64,000 bases of DNA. Source: Actinomycetota bacterium (GTDB lineage Bacteria; Actinomycetota; Thermoleophilia; BMS3ABIN01). Below, in pieces: positions 1-7,587 of this stretch; within the stretch, counting starts at the first letter, position 1, and each line of letters begins with the position of its first letter. Where the stretch lies: assembly GCA_016235065.1 (NCBI GenBank), contig JACRMB010000005.1:73524-137523 (forward strand). The letters are read 5' to 3'. The position numbers were made by a program, and so were the translations under genes. A model generated the notes under the pieces. The model made no database searches, was not told the origin of the DNA, and worked only from the letters and a program-made list of their open reading frames with translations.

Positions 1-1
1 G

Positions 2-817
2 ATTTCCGGCGCTATTCCCCAAGTAGAATGGGCCGTTATCGGAGGCTCGGGCACCCACAGCTGTGACTTTCCAGGAGATCCGGCGTTAGGGGCCAAAGTG
101 CTGGATCAGGATCTGGTCTTTGAGACTCCTGATGGAACATCTCCCCCGTTCATCCTTTTTGAGACCGCCGGAGGCCGCCGCTGCCTGACGGTGAGATTAC
201 ACGGCTGGCGGGAAGGAGTAACCCGCGGCCAGGCATCCAGGCAGGTATTCTGGATCCTGCATCAGGCGGGTGTGAGAAAAATCATATCTGAGGCCGGCGT
301 CGGCAGCCTCAATCCCCTGCTCGATCCGCGCGATATAGTCGTCCCTGACGATTTCGTAGACCTGACTACGCATCGAGATCCGGCTCCGGTTGCCGGCGGC
401 AACCTGCTGATAATGCGTGACCCGGTCTGTCCGAGTCTCAGCAGAGCCTTGGTCGAATCCGCGGGCAGGCACGGAAGCGGCCGCGTTTTCGGGCGAGGCA
501 CCTGCGTGGTCACGGAAGGGCCCCGTTTCGAGAGCCGGGCGGAGATCCGGATGATGCAGGGTCATGGAGATATCATCGGCCAGAGCATGTGTCCTGAAGT
601 CTGGCTGGCGCGGGATATAGGAGCCTGTTATGCGGCCCTGTACATCGTCGTCAATTATGCCGAGGGCGTGGTGCGGGACTGGGAGCACGAGGTGCTTAAA
701 GATATCTTCAGTGATGATGCAGTGAATCAGGCGCGGATTATCCTGGAGGCGATCGATGCTGCCAGCGGCGAGGATGGATGCGGTTGTGCTGACCTGAGAA
801 AGCCGACCCTGCTCTAG
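2..817 (+). CDS. MTAP/PNP-family nucleoside phosphorylase-like protein, 5' end cut by window edge
   Basis: The reading frame is open to the left edge, and in-frame codons upstream of the GTG at 98 encode the family's N-terminal AVIGGSG loop (around 32-52), so the gene starts at or before base 1 and the GTG is not the start. Further family motifs are TEGPRFESRAE and the segment GQSMCPEVWLARDIG followed by CYAAL. About 271 residues are visible, close to the usual 260-290. Family members split 5'-methylthioadenosine or purine nucleosides with phosphate. This copy is divergent: the phosphate-binding RHG reads LHG, the following H-x-x-x-P segment is missing, and the catalytic TDYD region of human MTAP reads VNYA. 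The substrate is therefore uncertain. Confidence 0.8.
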   Translation: MSGAIPQVEWAVIGGSGTHSCDFPGDPALGAKVLDQDLVFETPDGTSPPFILFETAGGRRCLTVRLHGWREGVTRGQASRQVFWILHQAGVRKIISEAGVGSLNPLLDPRDIVVPDDFVDLTTHRDPAPVAGGNLLIMRDPVCPSLSRALVESAGRHGSGRVFGRGTCVVTEGPRFESRAEIRMMQGHGDIIGQSMCPEVWLARDIGACYAALYIVVNYAEGVVRDWEHEVLKDIFSDDAVNQARIILEAIDAASGEDGCGCADLRKPTLL

Positions 818-874
818 AGGGCAGAGAAAGCCGATCTTTCTCCATGCGGCTGAGTGCCTGTGGCGTCCAGTTGA

Positions 875-1309
875 CTAGATGGCTGGCAGCGCATGGTATT
901 CGCTCTTCCCCCATACCTTCTTGAGCGAACAGACCGTATCCGCGGAATCATTGGCTGGAGATTCGATGGTGTAGCCGCTGCAGCTTGCCTCGGCTACGTT
1001 GATGCTGTCCGGCAGGCCTGGATCGACAGTCTGCAGGCTCTCCAGGTCAGTAGCATAGCAGCCTGCTTCAGTGAGAAAGATCTCCTGCGCAAGCTCAGCT
1101 TGTTTCAGATGGCTTTTTGCCCTGGCCAGGAGGGCCCTGTCGATGGGGTTCAGCCTGGTGCCATAATCGCTGTCGACCCATCCCATTCCCGTGGTCAGGT
1201 CAAGCTCGGTCGGAACGACCGGGTAACTCCCCAGCATAGAGCCGGCTGAAACGGCGGTTATCGCACACCAGACGGCGAGTCCCACGAGGATTGCAAACGA
1301 ACTTCGCAT
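875..1309 (-). CDS. small secreted or membrane-anchored pilin-like protein
   Basis: The product has 144 residues and a hydrophobic N-terminal segment (about residues 5-24) that reads as a signal anchor. The middle (about residues 60-95) resembles the alpha-spine and following region of type IV pilins and pseudopilins: an amphipathic helix ending in QEIFLTEAGCYATDLESL, matching the common pattern of Ala/Glu helix, aromatic, G-x-Y-A-T. A classical prepilin cleavage motif (G-F-x-x-x-E) is absent, so membership of the pilin family is an inference. Two Cys pairs in the C-terminal half could form disulfides. It lies alone downstream of rtcB on the same strand. No function is assigned. Confidence 0.6.
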   Translation of the reverse strand: MRSSFAILVGLAVWCAITAVSAGSMLGSYPVVPTELDLTTGMGWVDSDYGTRLNPIDRALLARAKSHLKQAELAQEIFLTEAGCYATDLESLQTVDPGLPDSINVAEASCSGYTIESPANDSADTVCSLKKVWGKSEYHALPAI

Positions 1310-1360
1310 GTCGGCGATTATACCATGAAACAGACATCAGTTCATCCCGCCCTCGCCTCA

Positions 1361-2839
1361 TCAGCCCTTGACAACTCCAAGTGGGCGTAGCCGCGCGACC
1401 TTGTGAGACAGACCCGCGTTCTGGCAGACATCCACTACCTTGTCAACATCCTTGTACGCCTCCGGTGCTTCTTCCGCGAGGCCAGAGGTGCTGACAGCCC
1501 TGATAGTGATGCCCTGTGATTCCAGGCGTTTCCTGAGTTCGCTTCCCCGGATCAGTTTTCTGGCGGCGCGGCGGCCCATCACCCGGCCGGCTCCGTGACA
1601 GGTGGAACCGAAACTTCTTTCCATAGCGGTTTCGGTGCCCTTGAGCAGGTAAGATGCGGTACCCATGTCACCGGGCACGATAACCGGCTGTCCGACAGCC
1701 CTGTATTTGAGCGGGATGTCCGGGTGCCCGGCAGGGAAAGACCGGGTCGCGCCCTTGCGGTGCACGCAGAGCTGCTTCTTCTCCCCTCCCACTTCATGCT
1801 CCTCGAATTTGGCGACATTGTGAGAGACATCATAGACGAGGTCGAGACCCAGGCTTTCCGCGGAAGACTTGAATATATATTCGAATGACTGCCTGACCAG
1901 GTGGGTCATGACCTGGCGGTTGGTCCTCGCGAAATTGGCTGCGCAGGCCATGGCGGCGTAATAGTCCCTGCCTTCGCGGCTGCTGATGGGAGCGCAGGCC
2001 AGTTGGCGGTCTGGCAGGTTGATTCCGGCCCGGGCCGCGGCGCCTCCCATTATCTTCACGAACTCTGTGCAGACCTGATGGCCGAGACCTCTCGAACCGG
2101 AATGGACCATGATGCAGAGCTGGTCTTTGAAGATCCCGAAGGCATCGGCTGCAGCCTGGTCGAAGATCCGGTCCACCCGCTGCACCTCGACAAAATGGTT
2201 GCCGGCGCCGAGCGTTCCCGACTGGGCGAATCCGCGTTCACGGGCCCGTACGCTTACCACACCGGGATCAGCTCCATCGAGCACGCCTCCATCTTCGATG
2301 GCATCGATGTCAGCCTGCCAGCCATAACCCCGTGAGACCGCCCAGGGAACCCCCCGGACCATGAGCTGGTCCAGCTCGCGGTTGTTGAGCCGTACCTTGC
2401 CGTGCCGGCCGACTCCGGCAGGTATGCTTCGCGACAGCTCATGGACGAGGTCGGGCGCAGTTCCAAGTACCTCCGGCACCGAAAGCCCGGTTCGGATCAG
2501 GCGGACGCCGCAAGCTATGTCATAACCGACCCCACCTGGCGAGATTATCCCGTCATCGATACGGAAGGCGGCAACTCCGCCGATGGCGAATCCATAACCC
2601 CAATGAATATCTGGCATCGCCAGCGACGCCATCTCTATACCAGGCAGACAGGCGACGTTACGGACCTGGTCAAGGGCTTCTTCATTCTGGGCATGTTCGA
2701 TGAACTCGCGGTCGGCGAACACGCGGCCTGGAACGCGCATCTCGCCGCTTTTGGGTATTTCCCAGCACCAGGGATCGACCTCTACAAGTCTGCCCGGCTC
2801 ACTCTCGACTGGACCGCCTGCAGCTGATTCAGACATCAA
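1361..2839 (-). CDS. rtcB: RNA-splicing ligase RtcB
   Basis: RtcB joins 2',3'-cyclic phosphate or 3'-phosphate RNA ends to 5'-OH ends using GTP and Mn2+ in the cytoplasm. The 492-residue product has the metal and guanylate signatures in order: GYDIACGVRL, GTLGAGNHFVEVQ, MVHSGSRGLGHQ, YDVSHNVAKFEEH, HRKGATRSFPAGHPDIP, VPGDMGTASYLLKGT and STCHGAGRVMGRRAARK, the last holding the guanylylated His. The length matches the family. The start overlaps the end of the archease gene by 11 bases on the same strand, indicating translational coupling to its activator. In bacteria the pair is usually linked to RNA repair or stress. Confidence 0.96.
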   Translation of the reverse strand: MMSESAAGGPVESEPGRLVEVDPWCWEIPKSGEMRVPGRVFADREFIEHAQNEEALDQVRNVACLPGIEMASLAMPDIHWGYGFAIGGVAAFRIDDGIISPGGVGYDIACGVRLIRTGLSVPEVLGTAPDLVHELSRSIPAGVGRHGKVRLNNRELDQLMVRGVPWAVSRGYGWQADIDAIEDGGVLDGADPGVVSVRARERGFAQSGTLGAGNHFVEVQRVDRIFDQAAADAFGIFKDQLCIMVHSGSRGLGHQVCTEFVKIMGGAAARAGINLPDRQLACAPISSREGRDYYAAMACAANFARTNRQVMTHLVRQSFEYIFKSSAESLGLDLVYDVSHNVAKFEEHEVGGEKKQLCVHRKGATRSFPAGHPDIPLKYRAVGQPVIVPGDMGTASYLLKGTETAMERSFGSTCHGAGRVMGRRAARKLIRGSELRKRLESQGITIRAVSTSGLAEEAPEAYKDVDKVVDVCQNAGLSHKVARLRPLGVVKG

Positions 2840-3278
2840 AGATCACTTCCGCCTGTAAGCCGCCGTTTTTTTTCCTCAATTTCAGCATGTGATAGGTGGC
2901 CGCCTTGATGTCGGTTTTAAGCTTGTGGCGCTTCGCATCCATTGGTTCGCCGTAGGCGATGCCTCTGAGCGAGGTTTCTCCAAGCTCCAATAACTCGAAC
3001 CGCTTCAGGAGCAGGTCGTTGCTGTCGTACAGATAAAGCAGCTCGTTGAGCCATGCCACCAGCAGGGTTTCGAAATCCTCAGCTTCAACTTCGATAGACG
3101 ATTCACTGATTTCCTGAACATTCTCAAGTTCAGCAATCAGACTGAACATCCCAATGGCTGCATTCTGGAACACTTCGGCTTCAGTGTTCCCGAATGCCCG
3201 GATTCCGATGTCAGCGGTGTGGTCCATGATCTCGAAAGCCTTCAAACTGTCCTCCAGACGAAAAAATACATGGAACAT
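2829..3278 (-). CDS. archease, RtcB activator
   Basis: Archease speeds guanylylation and turnover of RtcB. The 149-residue product carries the family's DHTADIGI signature (about residues 18-25), where His and Asp bind metal, and ends in an acidic EVIFDV tail typical of the family. The first residues may be an extension, since many archeases begin just before the DHTAD motif; the ATG at 3276-3278 was kept as the most upstream ATG. It sits first in a two-gene operon with rtcB. Its start is back to back with a strong rightward promoter whose -35 box begins 2 bases away. Confidence 0.93.
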   Translation of the reverse strand: MFHVFFRLEDSLKAFEIMDHTADIGIRAFGNTEAEVFQNAAIGMFSLIAELENVQEISESSIEVEAEDFETLLVAWLNELLYLYDSNDLLLKRFELLELGETSLRGIAYGEPMDAKRHKLKTDIKAATYHMLKLRKKNGGLQAEVIFDV

Positions 3279-3279
3279 C

Positions 3280-3308
3280 TTGACAAAACCTATACAAACT
3301 ATTATGAT
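3280..3308 (+). promoter_or_regulatory. sigma-70 type promoter of the Rrf2-cysK-larE sulfur operon
   Basis: The -35 box TTGACA (3280-3285) and -10 box TATGAT (3303-3308) are separated by exactly 17 bases. Transcription would start near 3315, leaving a leader of about 50 bases before the Rrf2 gene at 3365. The leader is AT-rich and could hold an autoregulatory Rrf2 site, but no clear palindrome was found. The -35 box touches the archease start, so repressor or polymerase binding here could also affect the rtcB operon. Confidence 0.8.
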
Positions 3309-3364
3309 TCCTTAATCTTGTAATTCCTACTATACCTATCAATTTTCTGAAGATATGGAGAGCT

Positions 3365-3805
3365 ATGAACATTTCAGCTAAAAGCAGGTATGCGGTAAGG
3401 GCGCTTGTGGAGCTGGCTCAGCACACGGATGGCACCCCGGTTCCGATCGCAGATATCGCCTCCCGCCGGGAGATCCCCCTTCAGTTTCTGGAGCAGCTTT
3501 TCTCTAGTCTCCGTAAGGCGGGGATTCTAAACAGCCATCGCGGGGTCCGCGGCGGTTTCAGTTTTAAGAAACTGCCAGAGGACGTGAGCGTCCTTGATGT
3601 CGTGGAAGTCCTTGATGGCAATGTGGCTCCTTCCGCCTGTACCGCCGGGGCGCCCTGTAACAAGATCGACCGCTGTGTGGTCCAGGAAGTATGGATGGAT
3701 GTAAAAAGCAACATGGAAGGCGTTCTGAGCGCGGCCAATATCGGGGATCTCGCCTACAAGGAGAGCCTGATGAAGGAACAGGCCGAAGAGATGTACTATA
3801 TTTAA
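3365..3805 (+). CDS. Rrf2/IscR-family Fe-S-sensing transcriptional regulator
   Basis: The 146-residue protein has the Rrf2 winged helix (residues 1-75, beginning MNISAKSRYAVRALVELA, with RGVRGGFSF as the wing). Three cysteines near residue 95-107 are spaced C-x5-C-x5-C, exactly the spacing of the [2Fe-2S] ligands of E. coli IscR; the residue three after the last Cys is Gln where IscR has His. Known relatives are IscR (Fe-S status) and CymR (cysteine metabolism). It is first in an operon with cysK and sulfur-transfer genes, so control of sulfur assimilation in answer to Fe-S or cysteine status is likely. A strong promoter lies upstream. Confidence 0.92.
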   Translation: MNISAKSRYAVRALVELAQHTDGTPVPIADIASRREIPLQFLEQLFSSLRKAGILNSHRGVRGGFSFKKLPEDVSVLDVVEVLDGNVAPSACTAGAPCNKIDRCVVQEVWMDVKSNMEGVLSAANIGDLAYKESLMKEQAEEMYYI

Positions 3806-3835
3806 CACTACCGCGGGGGCGGGAGGTATGGGAGA

Positions 3836-4804
3836 ATGTCAACTGTCAGTGGAATCTCAACAACCAGAAAGAATATGAAGATAGCCAAAAATTTATCTGA
3901 GCTTATCGGGAATACACCCATGGTCAGGCTCGACAGGCTGGCGAAAGGCCTCGATGTCGACCTGGTCGCCAAGCTCGAGAGTTTTAATCCGGGCGGCAGT
4001 GTCAAGGACCGCATCGGCGTCGCCATGATCGAAGCGGCCGAGCAGGAAGGCAGGATAACCCCTGGCAAGACCGTCATAATCGAGCCGACCAGCGGCAATA
4101 CCGGCATCGCCCTGGCGTTCGTCTGCGCCGCAAAGGGTTACCGCCTGGTGCTGACCATGCCGGAGACAATGAGTCTTGAACGGCGTCAACTGCTCAAGGC
4201 ATACGGGGCCGAACTGGTGCTGACTCCCGGCCCGGAGGGCATGCGGGGAGCAGTGACAAAGGCGGAAGAGCTGGTCGAGGAATACGGTGACGCCTACGTG
4301 CCCCAGCAGTTCAAGAATCCTGCGAATCCGGAAGTGCACCGCAAGACCACGGCAGAGGAGATCTGGCGTGACACGGATGGAGAGATAGACTTTTTTATCG
4401 CCGGTGTAGGAACCGGTGGTACGATAACTGGCACTGGCGAGGTGCTCCGGGAGCGCAAGCCCTCAGTGCAGCTCGTGGCTGTCGAGCCCAAGGCGTCGCC
4501 GGTACTTTCCGGCGGCGACCCTGGGCCGCATCGCATCCAGGGCATTGGCGCGGGATTCGTGCCGGATGTCCTGAACACGGCCATCTATGACGAGATCGTC
4601 CAGGTGTCGAACGAAGACGCGGAAGAGACCGCGCGGCGGCTGGCGACCGAAGAGGGCATCCTTTGCGGTATCTCGTCCGGCGCGGCGGCATACGCGGGCC
4701 TGGCGATAGCGAAGCGCCCTGCCAGCAAGGGCAAGATGATCGTGGTTGTATTGCCGGATACCGGCGAGCGTTATCTGTCGACGCAGCTTTTCGGCGGAGC
4801 CTGA
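3836..4804 (+). CDS. cysK: cysteine synthase (O-acetylserine sulfhydrylase), CysK/CysM family
   Basis: This PLP enzyme makes cysteine from O-acetylserine and sulfide, or from a sulfur-carrier thiocarboxylate in CysM-type variants. Visible motifs are GGSVKDR with the PLP lysine (about residue 57), the phosphate loop PTSGNTG, the glycine-rich [12 protein letters not shown] and GISSGAA near the end. The ATG at 3836 follows GGAGG (3822-3826) by 9 bases and was preferred over the in-frame ATG at 3875, which is where typical family members begin and which lacks a good Shine-Dalgarno site. The neighbouring ThiS-like carrier, E1 and JAMM genes suggest it may use carrier-bound sulfur, as in the mycobacterial CysM-CysO-Mec+ set. 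Confidence 0.95.
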   Translation: MSTVSGISTTRKNMKIAKNLSELIGNTPMVRLDRLAKGLDVDLVAKLESFNPGGSVKDRIGVAMIEAAEQEGRITPGKTVIIEPTSGNTGIALAFVCAAKGYRLVLTMPETMSLERRQLLKAYGAELVLTPGPEGMRGAVTKAEELVEEYGDAYVPQQFKNPANPEVHRKTTAEEIWRDTDGEIDFFIAGVGTGGTITGTGEVLRERKPSVQLVAVEPKASPVLSGGDPGPHRIQGIGAGFVPDVLNTAIYDEIVQVSNEDAEETARRLATEEGILCGISSGAAAYAGLAIAKRPASKGKMIVVVLPDTGERYLSTQLFGGA

Positions 4805-4844
4805 GTAGAGGCTTATTTATCAAACGAAGCATTCGGGAGTTCAA

Positions 4845-5084
4845 ATGGATGTCAAGGAAGACGTACTTCTCGATGCCCGGGGACTGAAGTGCCCGATGCC
4901 ATCGGTAAAGACCGCGCTGGCTCTTGAGCAGCTCGGCGGCGGTGGCATCGTCAAAGTCCTTACCGACGATCCGGTGAGCAAGAATGACCTTCCTCAGTGG
5001 GTCAGGGGTAACGGCCATCAGGTGCTGGGTATCGAGGACAGGGAAGGTTTTGCTGAGATCTATGTGAAAAAGGCCGGAGGTTGA
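4845..5084 (+). CDS. TusA/SirA-family sulfur-carrier protein
   Basis: The 79-residue product has the TusA fold signature LDARGLKCPMPSVKTALAL, in which the single Cys of the CPxP motif (near residue 17) carries persulfide sulfur. TusA proteins relay sulfur in tRNA thiolation, cofactor synthesis and dissimilatory sulfur metabolism. It lies 40 bases after cysK, and the TTGA at its stop runs into the next gene, whose Shine-Dalgarno GGAGG (5076-5080) is inside this reading frame. It probably moves sulfur within this operon. A second TusA-like gene lies at 17023-17271. Confidence 0.92.
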   Translation: MDVKEDVLLDARGLKCPMPSVKTALALEQLGGGGIVKVLTDDPVSKNDLPQWVRGNGHQVLGIEDREGFAEIYVKKAGG

Positions 5085-5089
5085 TTGCC

Positions 5090-5416
5090 ATGGGTTGCTG
5101 CAGCCAGAGTTCAGGAAAGGACGGCGAGATGCTATCATCTGATAAGGCGATGAAAGATGCCTGCTGCCTGAACCTCGTTGTGCAGGGAAAACCATTGCTT
5201 TACAATGGCGCGGCCGACGTCCGTTCTCTTCTGGAATCCCGGGGCGAAAACACGATGTACGTGAACGTCCGGATCAATGACGAGGTGCTCGGGCACAGGG
5301 ATTTTGAAAGCATCACCCTGCAGGACGGCGACAGCATAGATTTTCTTTATTACATGGGCGGTGGAACTTGTTTAATCTTACAGACGAAGAAATCCTCAGG
5401 TATTCGCGGCATATAA
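5090..5416 (+). CDS. ThiS/MoaD-like sulfur-carrier protein with C-terminal tail after Gly-Gly
   Basis: The 108-residue product has a ubiquitin-like ThiS/MoaD domain (about residues 27-92) ending LQDGDSIDFLYYMGGG. Mature carriers end at Gly-Gly, which is adenylated and thiocarboxylated. Here a 16-residue tail, TCLILQTKKSSGIRGI, follows and would block activation until removed; a JAMM protease gene lies two genes downstream. There is also a Cys-rich N-terminal extension (MGCC and ACC). The ATG at 5090 follows GGAGG by 9 bases; a TTG at 5081 is in frame but too close to that site. The tail-coding sequence overlaps the start of the E1 gene by 49 bases. Confidence 0.85.
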   Translation: MGCCSQSSGKDGEMLSSDKAMKDACCLNLVVQGKPLLYNGAADVRSLLESRGENTMYVNVRINDEVLGHRDFESITLQDGDSIDFLYYMGGGTCLILQTKKSSGIRGI

Positions 5417-6186
5417 TCCTGTCTGAAGTCGGTGGAGCGGGACAGCAGAAACTGAAAGAGGCGAGCGTGCTGGTTGTCGGCGCGGGCGGCCTCGGTTCTC
5501 CGGTGCTGCTTTATCTGGCCGCCGCTGGAGTCGGAAGGATAGGCGTCATCGAGGACGACGTCGTAGATGTCACCAATCTGCAGCGCCAGGTGATCCACGC
5601 CACCGGAGATGTGGACCGGCCAAAGGTCCATAGCGCCTGCGATACCATGAAGCAGATCAATCCCCACATCGAGGTCGATGTCTATCACGAGCGGCTGACC
5701 AAGGACAACATCTTCCCGCTGCTCGAAAAATACGACATCGTCGTCGATGGAGTAGATAATTTCCCGACCAGGTACCTGATCAATGACGCCTGTGTCATGA
5801 AGAAGAAGAAGCTTGTCGAAGGCGGCATTCTCAGGTTCATGGGATTGATCATGAGCATCGATGCCGGCGAATCGGCCTGTTACCGTTGCGTATTTGAAGA
5901 GCCGCCGCCGCCGGGAACGGTGCCGAGCTGTGCCGAGGCGGGCATCCTTGGAGCGGTTGCCGGCGTGGTCGGAACGCTGCAGGCGACCGAAGTCCTGAAG
6001 ATCATAACCGGTGTCGGTGAGCCGCTATATAACCGGCTTTTGCAGTTCGATGCCGAGGAGCTGCGCTTTCACGAAGTCAAAGCCAGGCGTAATCCCAAGT
6101 GCCCGGTATGCGGTGAGAATCCATCCATCACCGAGCTGATCGAGTATGCCTACACCTGTGAGGTGCAGGCGCCTGGCAATTCCTGA
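5368..6186 (+). CDS. ThiF/MoeB-family E1-like adenylyltransferase
   Basis: The 272-residue enzyme adenylates the C-terminal glycine of a ubiquitin-like sulfur carrier with ATP. It has the ATP loop GAGGLGS (residues 38-44), zinc ligands C171/C174 and C245/C248, and a candidate catalytic Cys at 188 in PSCAEAGILG. No rhodanese domain is fused, so sulfur must come from another protein such as the adjacent TusA. The TTG at 5368 was chosen because MFNLTDEEILRYSRHI is the normal family N-terminus; it lies inside the carrier's tail codons, so translation is probably coupled. The stop overlaps the JAMM start by one base. Confidence 0.94.
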   Translation: MFNLTDEEILRYSRHIILSEVGGAGQQKLKEASVLVVGAGGLGSPVLLYLAAAGVGRIGVIEDDVVDVTNLQRQVIHATGDVDRPKVHSACDTMKQINPHIEVDVYHERLTKDNIFPLLEKYDIVVDGVDNFPTRYLINDACVMKKKKLVEGGILRFMGLIMSIDAGESACYRCVFEEPPPPGTVPSCAEAGILGAVAGVVGTLQATEVLKIITGVGEPLYNRLLQFDAEELRFHEVKARRNPKCPVCGENPSITELIEYAYTCEVQAPGNS

Positions 6187-6599
6187 TGCCTCCGGCACTG
6201 CGGCTGTCTCAGGCGCAGCTCGATACTGTCATCGGCCATGCCCATGGCTGCAAGCCTGAGGAAGCCTGCGGGATCCTTGCTGGCGACTCCGAAGGCAATG
6301 TGCAGCGGGTCTTCTGCATGGAGAACGCGGCGCATAGCAGCACTTTCTATACGATGGACTCCAGCGAGCAGTTCCGCGTATTCGATGAGTTGAGAAATGA
6401 TGACCTGGAGCTGGTAGCCATCTTTCATTCTCACCCCCACTCCCCGGCATTTCCTTCCATGCAGGACCTGGAACTGGCTTTCTATCCTGAATCTGTATAT
6501 CTGATCGTCTCCCTGATGGATGATGTGCCGGAATGCCATGCCTTCACACTGGCAGACGGGCAGGCCACCGAAGTCGGGATCACCCTGGTGGAAGAATGA
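6186..6599 (+). CDS. JAMM/MPN-domain metalloprotease (Mec+/QbsD-like)
   Basis: The 137-residue single-domain protein carries a complete JAMM zinc site: Glu25 or Glu26 in KPEEACGILAG and HSHPHSPAFPSMQD with His81, His83 and Asp94. Small bacterial JAMM proteins process sulfur carriers: mycobacterial Mec releases cysteine from CysO-Cys, and QbsD-type enzymes trim residues after Gly-Gly. Here the carrier two genes upstream has a tail beyond Gly-Gly, so trimming it is the most direct role; release of cysteine from a carrier-Cys adduct is the alternative. The ATG overlaps the E1 stop and the stop overlaps the larE start. Confidence 0.93.
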   Translation: MPPALRLSQAQLDTVIGHAHGCKPEEACGILAGDSEGNVQRVFCMENAAHSSTFYTMDSSEQFRVFDELRNDDLELVAIFHSHPHSPAFPSMQDLELAFYPESVYLIVSLMDDVPECHAFTLADGQATEVGITLVEE

Positions 6600-7447
6600 T
6601 GCCGGGCGAGGATGGAAGCGGGATCTCCCCTAAGACCGTCAAGAACCTGCTGGAAAAGCTGGAGGCAGAGCTGCGGCCTCATGGCAGGCTGGTAGTGGCT
6701 TTTTCTGGCGGCGTGGATTCTTCAGTAGTGACTGCGGCGGCGGCAAGGGCTCTCGGAGCTGGTAATGTGATCGCTGTAACAGCCCTCTCGGAGACGCTTC
6801 CTGAAAGAGAGTTGCAGGAAGCGCGGAAGGTGGCGGCATCGCTGGGCATAGACCATCGTGTTATCAGGACCCGTGAGCTGGACACTGAGGAATTCAAGGC
6901 CAATCCCCCAGACCGTTGTTATCACTGCAAGACCGAGCTCTGGGCCAGGATCCGCAGGCTGGCTCAGGAAGCTGGCGTCGACAGTCTTGCTGATGGCGTG
7001 AATTTCAGCGATTCCCGTGATTTCAGGCCGGGGATAAAGGCAAGCGATGAGGCCGGGGTCATCCATCCTCTTGCCTCCGTGGGAGCGGGAAAGGCTCAAG
7101 TCCGCGCCCTGGCTAGATCGCTGGGATTGTCCAATTGGGACAAACCCGCCCAAGCCTGCCTGTCTTCGCGCTTCCCGTATGGCGACAGGCTGACTGAATC
7201 CGGTCTGAAGCGGGTCGAAGCCGCCGAGGATTTTTTGCACGGACTGGGTCTCAGACAGTATCGAGTCAGGGTTCATGGCGATGTCGCCCGCATCGAGATC
7301 ATCACTGACCAGATAAGCCTGATCGCCGATGACGATGTCCGGGAAAAAGTAGTGACCAGGCTCAAGGCTCTCGGTTACGGCTATGTCACACTCGACCTGG
7401 AGGGCTTCCGTTCGGGCAGTATGAACGAAAGCCTGTCTGATATCTGA
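6596..7447 (+). CDS. larE: LarE-type ATP-dependent sulfur transferase
   Basis: The 283-residue product has the PP-loop ATP pyrophosphatase motif SGGVDSS (residues 37-43), CYHCK (C108, C111) and QACLSSRFPYG (C188). C188 matches the sacrificial Cys of Lactobacillus LarE; together with CYHC it resembles the three-Cys LarE type reported to bind a [4Fe-4S] cluster. LarE normally sulfurates the pyridinium precursor of the nickel-pincer cofactor, but no larB or larC is in this window. Its place at the end of a sulfur-carrier operon suggests either a cofactor branch or another sulfurated product. The ATG at 6596 overlaps the JAMM stop and was preferred to upstream starts inside that gene. Confidence 0.9.
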   Translation: MMPGEDGSGISPKTVKNLLEKLEAELRPHGRLVVAFSGGVDSSVVTAAAARALGAGNVIAVTALSETLPERELQEARKVAASLGIDHRVIRTRELDTEEFKANPPDRCYHCKTELWARIRRLAQEAGVDSLADGVNFSDSRDFRPGIKASDEAGVIHPLASVGAGKAQVRALARSLGLSNWDKPAQACLSSRFPYGDRLTESGLKRVEAAEDFLHGLGLRQYRVRVHGDVARIEIITDQISLIADDDVREKVVTRLKALGYGYVTLDLEGFRSGSMNESLSDI

Positions 7448-7533
7448 TCAACCTCTCTCCCCTGTTCGTTTCTCCTTATAGCCTCCCAGCAGGTTTGCGA
7501 TTGTGAACAGTTGGAAATAATGGGTCAAATGCT

Positions 7534-7561
7534 GGTCTGGTCCCCAGGTCACATCCAGACC
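7534..7561 (+). other. inverted repeat in leader of the split-Soret-like gene
   Basis: GGTCTGG (7534-7540) and CCAGACC (7555-7561) form a perfect 7-bp stem around a 14-base loop, 26 bases before the ATG of the Tat-exported protein. It could be an operator or an RNA leader stem. No uridine run follows, so it is not a simple terminator for larE. Confidence 0.4.
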
Positions 7562-7587
7562 GAACCCTACACGAGAGGAGAAATGCC

